The notes below the pieces were generated by a model that did no database searches, was not told the origin of the DNA, and was given only the letters and a program-made list of their open reading frames with translations. From Conexibacter sp. (GTDB lineage: Bacteria; Actinomycetota; Thermoleophilia; Solirubrobacterales; Solirubrobacteraceae), in NCBI GenBank assembly GCA_025964295.1, contig JAOPZD010000323.1:1-9775 (forward strand): a DNA stretch of 9,775 bases, given 5' to 3'. The translations under genes and the position numbers were made by a program. Positions 6,703-9,775 of this stretch are shown here, piece after piece (position 1 is the first letter of the stretch; each line of letters opens with the position of its first letter).

Positions 6703-7547
6703 GATCCGTTCCCGTTCCTCTCTGACAAGTACGCGGCGACGCCGTCCTGCCACGCCGGCAGGCGCGGGGTCTCGTCGCGCTCGGTGGCCAGGACGCTCCA
6801 CGCCGGCCGGGGGGCCGGCCGCTGGAACTCCGCGGCGGTGGTCTCATCCACGCGGCAGGACACGCCCGCCGCCCGGTACAGCTCGACGGTCAGCGCGTGC
6901 CACGAGCACTGCCCGCCCCCGGCGGTGTGGAACACGCCGACCGCGTCGCCCGCCGCGAGGTCCAGCAGCGCCGGCGACAGGTGGCCGGTCCAGGTGGGCG
7001 AGCCGACCTGGTCGGTCACGACGCTCACCGCGTCGCGCGACGCGGCGGCGTTGAGCATGGTGTCGGGGAAGCTCTTGCCGCCGACGCCGAACAGCCATGC
7101 GGTCCGCGCGATCGCGTGGTTGGGGTTGTGGCCGGCGATCGCCTTCTCGCCGGCGAGCTTCGTGCGCCCGTAGGCGCCCAGCGGCGAGGTCGGGTCCGAC
7201 TCGACGTAGGGGCGGTCGGTCAGCGTGCCGTCGAAGACGTAGTCGGTGGACACCGCGACGATCCGCGCGCCGAGCATCGCCGCGGCGGCGGCGACGTTGG
7301 CCGACGCGTCGGCGTTGACCGCCAGCGCGACGGGCTCGTTGGCCTCCGCCCCGTCGACGTCGACGAACGCCGCGCAGTGCACGACCGCGTCGGGCGCGTG
7401 CTCCTCGACGAGGTCCTGGGCGACGGTGGGATCGGTGAGGTCGCCGTCGGGCAGGTCGACGCCCACGACGTCCCAGCCGCGCTCGCGCGCATCGGCGACG
7501 ACGCGGTGGCCGAGCATGCCGGCGGCTCCCGTGACGAGGACCCTCAC
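6699..7547 (-). CDS. rmlD: dTDP-4-dehydrorhamnose reductase, 282 aa
   Basis: RmlD catalyses the final NAD(P)H-dependent reduction of dTDP-4-keto-L-rhamnose to dTDP-L-rhamnose. The nucleotide-binding loop is GAAGMLG (7-13). STDYVFDG (100-107) is the family's signature, and Y126 and K130 in YGRTK form the catalytic pair. Family blocks ARTAWLFG and DQVGSPTW are present. The start is GTG at 7547, giving MRVLVTGAAGMLG; it overlaps the rmlA stop (GTGA, 7544-7547) and the gene overlaps rmlB by 4 bp at the other end. The long open frame upstream to 7958 is rmlA sequence in another frame. The substrate requires a 3,5-epimerase (RmlC), which is not in this window, so it must be encoded elsewhere or beyond the edges if the pathway is complete. 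Confidence 0.95.
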   Translation of the reverse strand: MRVLVTGAAGMLGHRVVADARERGWDVVGVDLPDGDLTDPTVAQDLVEEHAPDAVVHCAAFVDVDGAEANEPVALAVNADASANVAAAAAMLGARIVAVSTDYVFDGTLTDRPYVESDPTSPLGAYGRTKLAGEKAIAGHNPNHAIARTAWLFGVGGKSFPDTMLNAAASRDAVSVVTDQVGSPTWTGHLSPALLDLAAGDAVGVFHTAGGGQCSWHALTVELYRAAGVSCRVDETTAAEFQRPAPRPAWSVLATERDETPRLPAWQDGVAAYLSERNGNGS

Positions 7548-8617
7548 AGGATCGTGATCTCCGAGTTGTCGCCCACCATGAACCGGAACGCGCGCGGCTG
7601 GCCGGAGCTGCGCGAGATGTGGACGTTGCGACCGAGCAGCGAGGACTCCATGCGGCCGTCGAGGCCGCGCACGGTGGATCCCGCCAGCAGGATCGAGTGC
7701 TCGACCTCGGCGTTCTCCACCGCGCAGTCGGCGCCGATCGCCGTGTAGGGCCCGATGTAGCAGTCGGTCAGCACGGCGCCCGCGCCGATGATCGCGGGGC
7801 CGCGCACGGTGGCGCGCGTGAGCGTCGCGCCCGGCTCGATGACCACGCGACCCTCCACCGCGGAGTCGATCAGCTCGCCCTCGACGCGGTGCTCCATGCG
7901 GTCCAGGATCAGCCGGTTGGCCTCCAACATGTCGTCGAGGCGGCCGGTGTCCTTCCACCAGCCCTGGACGATGTGCGGCTCGACGCGCCTGTCGGTGTCG
8001 ACGAGGTGCTGGATCGCGTCGGTGATCTCGAGCTCGCCGCGCGGCGACGGCTTGATCGCCCGCGCCGCGTCGTGGATCAGCGGCGTGAACATGTAGACGC
8101 CGACCAGCGCGAGGTTCGTCTTGGGCTCCGGCGGCTTCTCGGCCAGCGCGACGACGCGGTCGCCGTCGAGCTCGGCCACGCCGAAGTGCTCGGGGTCCGG
8201 CACCGGCGTCAGCAGGATCAGGGCGTCGGGGGCGTTGGCCTTGAACGCGGCGACGAGGTCGTCGATGCCGCCCTGCAGCAGGTTGTCGCCCAAGTACATG
8301 ACGAACGGCGAGTCGCCGAGGAACGGCTCGGCGGTCAGCACGGCGTGCGCGAGGCCCGCGGGCTCGTCCTGCAGGATGTAGGTGATCTTGACGCCGAAGG
8401 CCGAGCCGTCGCCGGCGACCTCCTTGATCTCCTCGCCCGTCTCGGGGGCGATGATGATCCCGATCTCCTCGATGCCCGCCTTGGCCATCGCGTCGATGCC
8501 GTAGAAGAGCACCGGCCGGTTGGCGACCGGCACGAGCTGCTTGGCGCTCGTGTGGGTGATGGGCCGCAGGCGCGTGCCCTTGCCCCCCGACAGGATCAAG
8601 CCCTTGAGCGGCTGCAT
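7544..8617 (-). CDS. rmlA: Glucose-1-phosphate thymidylyltransferase, long form, 357 aa
   Basis: RmlA joins dTTP and glucose 1-phosphate to give dTDP-glucose and pyrophosphate. The nucleotidyltransferase domain (about 1-235) shows GGKGTRLRP (11-19), K26 in AKQLVPVANRP, QDEPAGLAHAV (83-93), and the metal-binding D111 in YLGDN. After WWKDTG comes a C-terminal region of about 100 residues with isoleucine-patch repeats (IIGAGAVL, YIGPYTAIG), a left-handed beta-helix. This makes it the long form, about 355 residues, as in StrD-type enzymes of actinomycetes and in archaea, rather than the 290-residue enterobacterial form. The start is ATG at 8617, overlapping the preceding gene's stop by one base (TGATG). 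GGAGGG (8631-8626) lies 8 nt before it, the best ribosome-binding site in this operon. Confidence 0.95.
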   Translation of the reverse strand: MQPLKGLILSGGKGTRLRPITHTSAKQLVPVANRPVLFYGIDAMAKAGIEEIGIIIAPETGEEIKEVAGDGSAFGVKITYILQDEPAGLAHAVLTAEPFLGDSPFVMYLGDNLLQGGIDDLVAAFKANAPDALILLTPVPDPEHFGVAELDGDRVVALAEKPPEPKTNLALVGVYMFTPLIHDAARAIKPSPRGELEITDAIQHLVDTDRRVEPHIVQGWWKDTGRLDDMLEANRLILDRMEHRVEGELIDSAVEGRVVIEPGATLTRATVRGPAIIGAGAVLTDCYIGPYTAIGADCAVENAEVEHSILLAGSTVRGLDGRMESSLLGRNVHISRSSGQPRAFRFMVGDNSEITIL

Positions 8618-9090
8618 CAGTACGTCCCTCCGAGCTTGCGGTGGTCCCAGGTGGCGCGCGAGCGCTCGGCGAACTCCAGGCCGACGCGCTTGCCGGCCTG
8701 CGCCTTGACCATCTCCCGGACCTCGGGCGCCACCTGGCCGGTGGCGTCGCCGCCGTAGCGGCCGAAGATCTCCAGCCCGAGGTCGGTCACGAGGTCGGCG
8801 TCGCGGTGGATCGTGGCCTGCGCCTCGATCATCACGCCGCGCAGCTCGGGGTACTGGTCGTGGCCGGCCTCGACCTGCAGCGTGGCGCGCGGGTCGCGCT
8901 CGAGGTTCTTGGTCTTCTGGGACTTGGCGAACGTCCACGCCCAGAGGCGGCCGTCACGGAGCACGTACCAGAGCGGCATCAGGTGCGGCCAGCCGCTCGG
9001 GCCGAACGTCGCGCAGGTCATGACGCGCTCCTCGTCGAGGAACGCGAGGACCTCCGCGTCGGTCATCTGGATCTGGTCGCGTCGACTCAC
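8617..9090 (-). CDS. PNPOx-like split-barrel flavin/F420-binding protein, 157 aa
   Basis: A member of the pyridoxamine 5'-phosphate oxidase-like superfamily, which in actinobacteria includes many small F420- or FMN-dependent oxidoreductases (FDOR-B group). The beta-barrel core begins MTCATFGPSGWPHLMPLWYV (24-43). AKSQKTKNLERDPRATLQVE is the family's cofactor phosphate-binding segment. GVMIEAQATIHRD is the next barrel strand. Cofactor and substrate cannot be read from sequence; true PNPOx (PdxH) is unlikely at this length. The start is GTG at 9090; the resulting SRRDQIQMT is a common N-terminus in this family, so I prefer it to the ATG at residue 9. No SD is visible, but TAGCCT lies 9 nt upstream. 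It leads the rml operon and its stop shares one base with the rmlA ATG, though a role in sugar synthesis is not implied. Confidence 0.88.
   Translation of the reverse strand: MSRRDQIQMTDAEVLAFLDEERVMTCATFGPSGWPHLMPLWYVLRDGRLWAWTFAKSQKTKNLERDPRATLQVEAGHDQYPELRGVMIEAQATIHRDADLVTDLGLEIFGRYGGDATGQVAPEVREMVKAQAGKRVGLEFAERSRATWDHRKLGGTY
8626..8631 (-). promoter_or_regulatory. Strong Shine-Dalgarno of rmlA inside the preceding gene
   Basis: GGAGGG on the minus strand, 8 nt before the rmlA ATG and within the last codons of the PNPOx-like gene. It fixes the rmlA start and shows that ribosomes can load on rmlA without relying only on coupling. rmlD and rmlB have no comparable site and depend on their GTGA overlaps. 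Confidence 0.7.
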
Positions 9091-9099
9091 CGGCGCAGG

Positions 9100-9105
9100 A
9101 GGCTA
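9100..9105 (-). promoter_or_regulatory. Candidate -10 box of the PNPOx-rml operon
   Basis: TAGCCT on the minus strand, with 9 nt between it and the GTG start. It fits TANNNT and would give a leaderless or nearly leaderless message. No good -35 is seen at 16-18 bp, where the sequence is part of the upstream terminator hairpin. Confidence 0.35.
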
Positions 9106-9112
9106 ACGAGCC

Positions 9113-9156
9113 GGGGCGCGCGGCACCTGGCCGCTCGGCCAGGCGCCGCGCGCGCC
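9113..9156 (-). terminator. Long GC-rich hairpin, probable terminator of the methyltransferase gene
   Basis: Arms 9156-9137 and 9132-9113 pair over 20 positions around a 4-nt loop (GAGC on the minus strand). They have one G-U wobble and one mismatch near the base; the innermost 15 pairs are continuous. On the plus strand the wobble becomes an A-C mismatch, so the hairpin favours minus-strand RNA. It begins one base after the methyltransferase stop. There is no U-tract, as is common for actinobacterial U-less terminators, so it may instead act with Rho or as an mRNA 3'-end stabiliser. Confidence 0.65.
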
Positions 9157-9157
9157 G

Positions 9158-9775
9158 CTACGCCCGGCGCGCGGTGATGACGACGAACTCGCTGTCGATC
9201 GCGAAGCCGTCGGGACCGTCGGTTCCCAACCGGGCGTAGACCTCGCGCAGGCCCTCGCCGCACGGCGGCCAGCCCTCGGCGCCGAGCTTGGCCTTGGCGG
9301 TCAGCGTCGGGCCGTAGGCCTCCTCGAAGAACGTGGCGAACGCCTCCAGCGACGGCGCGCGGAACGTGTTGATGCCCTTGGCGAACGTGAGGCCGGTCAC
9401 GCGGTCGCCGAGCAGCTCGGCGACGTGGTCCTGATCGCCCCAGCGCGGCGGCGGCGAGGCGAACGACGGCGGCGCGGGCAGGTGCCGGCCCAGGACGCCG
9501 AACATCTGGCCGACGAGGCCGCCGGGCGTCCAGTTGACCAGGCCCAGCGTGCCGCCGGGGCGCAGGACGCGCAGCAGCTCGTCGGCCGTGACGGCGTGGC
9601 GGGGCGCGAACTGGATCCCGAAGACCGATGTGACGACGTCGAAGCTCGCGTCGGCGAACGGGAGCGCCTCGGCGTCGCCGGCGACCCATTCGACGATCTG
9701 GCCCTGGGCGCCGGCGCGCTCGCGGGCGACGGCGAGGAGCTCGGGCACGAGGTCGAGGCCGGTCGTGCGCGCGCC
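9158..9775 (-). CDS. Class I SAM-dependent methyltransferase (5' end beyond window)
   Basis: The visible 205 residues start inside the Rossmann-like domain and run to a TAG at 9160-9158. The usual glycine-rich SAM motif I lies off the right edge. Following it, GLDLVPELLAVAR is the strand with the acidic residue that binds the SAM ribose. GDAEALPFADASFDVV is motif II, and VLRPGGTLGLVNW is the UbiE/COQ5-like post-motif. The C-terminal part (FRAPSLEAFATFFEE and beyond) is substrate-specific and unrecognised. It is a small-molecule methyltransferase of the UbiE-like group; the substrate is unknown. The frame is open to the edge, so an internal start at 9748 is rejected. A strong hairpin follows the stop and separates it from the PNPOx-rml operon on the same strand. 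Confidence 0.9.
   Translation of the reverse strand, partial: GARTTGLDLVPELLAVARERAGAQGQIVEWVAGDAEALPFADASFDVVTSVFGIQFAPRHAVTADELLRVLRPGGTLGLVNWTPGGLVGQMFGVLGRHLPAPPSFASPPPRWGDQDHVAELLGDRVTGLTFAKGINTFRAPSLEAFATFFEEAYGPTLTAKAKLGAEGWPPCGEGLREVYARLGTDGPDGFAIDSEFVVITARRA

Noticed and set aside
6703..6801. Longer N-terminus for RmlB (and similarly 7548-7958 for RmlD, 8618-8938 for RmlA)
   Set aside because: The Rossmann or nucleotidyltransferase signature begins within a few residues of the GTG/ATG starts chosen, and the extensions only reread the preceding genes.
5275..7173. 632-codon plus-strand open frame
   Set aside because: It overlaps the prephenate dehydratase-like gene in another frame and is antisense to rmlB and rmlD, all with clear homology. 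Its composition is that of a GC-bias artefact.
1..9775. Search for CRISPR arrays, tRNA/rRNA genes, transposases, integrases or a defence system
   Set aside because: No regularly spaced repeats, no tRNA-like cloverleaf, and no mobile or toxin-type motifs were recognised. Lhr can look like a defence helicase, but its motifs and repair neighbour support a housekeeping repair role.

Overview
The window is very GC-rich, gene-dense bacterial chromosome. It has short or absent intergenic gaps, frequent GTG starts, start/stop overlaps, TANNNT-type -10 hexamers and a long-form actinobacterial Lhr helicase. This fits an actinomycete. A Thermoleophilia/Solirubrobacterales relative is my best guess, from overall protein flavour only. 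I see no mobile element, tRNA, rRNA or CRISPR array, and no gap without a gene longer than about 100 bp.

Region 1 (1-4552, minus strand) is a repair-flavoured cluster read right to left: a TetR-family regulator, a family 5 (UdgB-type) iron-sulfur uracil-DNA glycosylase, a glycerophosphodiester phosphodiesterase, a doubtful 22-codon ORF, and the Lhr helicase, whose 3' end runs off the left edge. The first three genes are joined by 4-bp GTGA/ATGA overlaps, so they look like one translationally coupled operon. lhr has its own Shine-Dalgarno sequence and a candidate promoter.

Region 2 (4553-5707, plus strand) begins at a 32-bp divergent promoter shared with tetR. It holds a small secreted lipoprotein and then a prephenate dehydratase-like protein that lacks the usual TRF motif and has no ACT domain.

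Region 3 (5704-9090, minus strand) is a dTDP-sugar operon read right to left: a PNPOx-like flavin/F420 split-barrel protein, then rmlA (long form), rmlD and rmlB. Every junction overlaps by 1 or 4 bp. The epimerase gene rmlC is not in the window. RmlA makes dTDP-glucose, RmlB dehydrates it to the 4-keto-6-deoxy sugar, and RmlD performs the last reduction to dTDP-L-rhamnose. The rmlB stop and the plus-strand prephenate dehydratase-like stop share one CTAG.

Region 4 (9158-9775, minus strand) is the 3' part of a class I SAM methyltransferase, followed at once by a long GC-rich hairpin that probably ends its transcript before the sugar operon.

Most of the window is ordinary core metabolism and repair. 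The points that stand out are the lhr-uracil glycosylase linkage, the TANNNT hexamers 8-10 nt from four start codons (a leaderless-transcription signature), the CTAG-repeat candidate operator, and the unusual prephenate dehydratase-like protein. I found no convincing new defence or mobile system.
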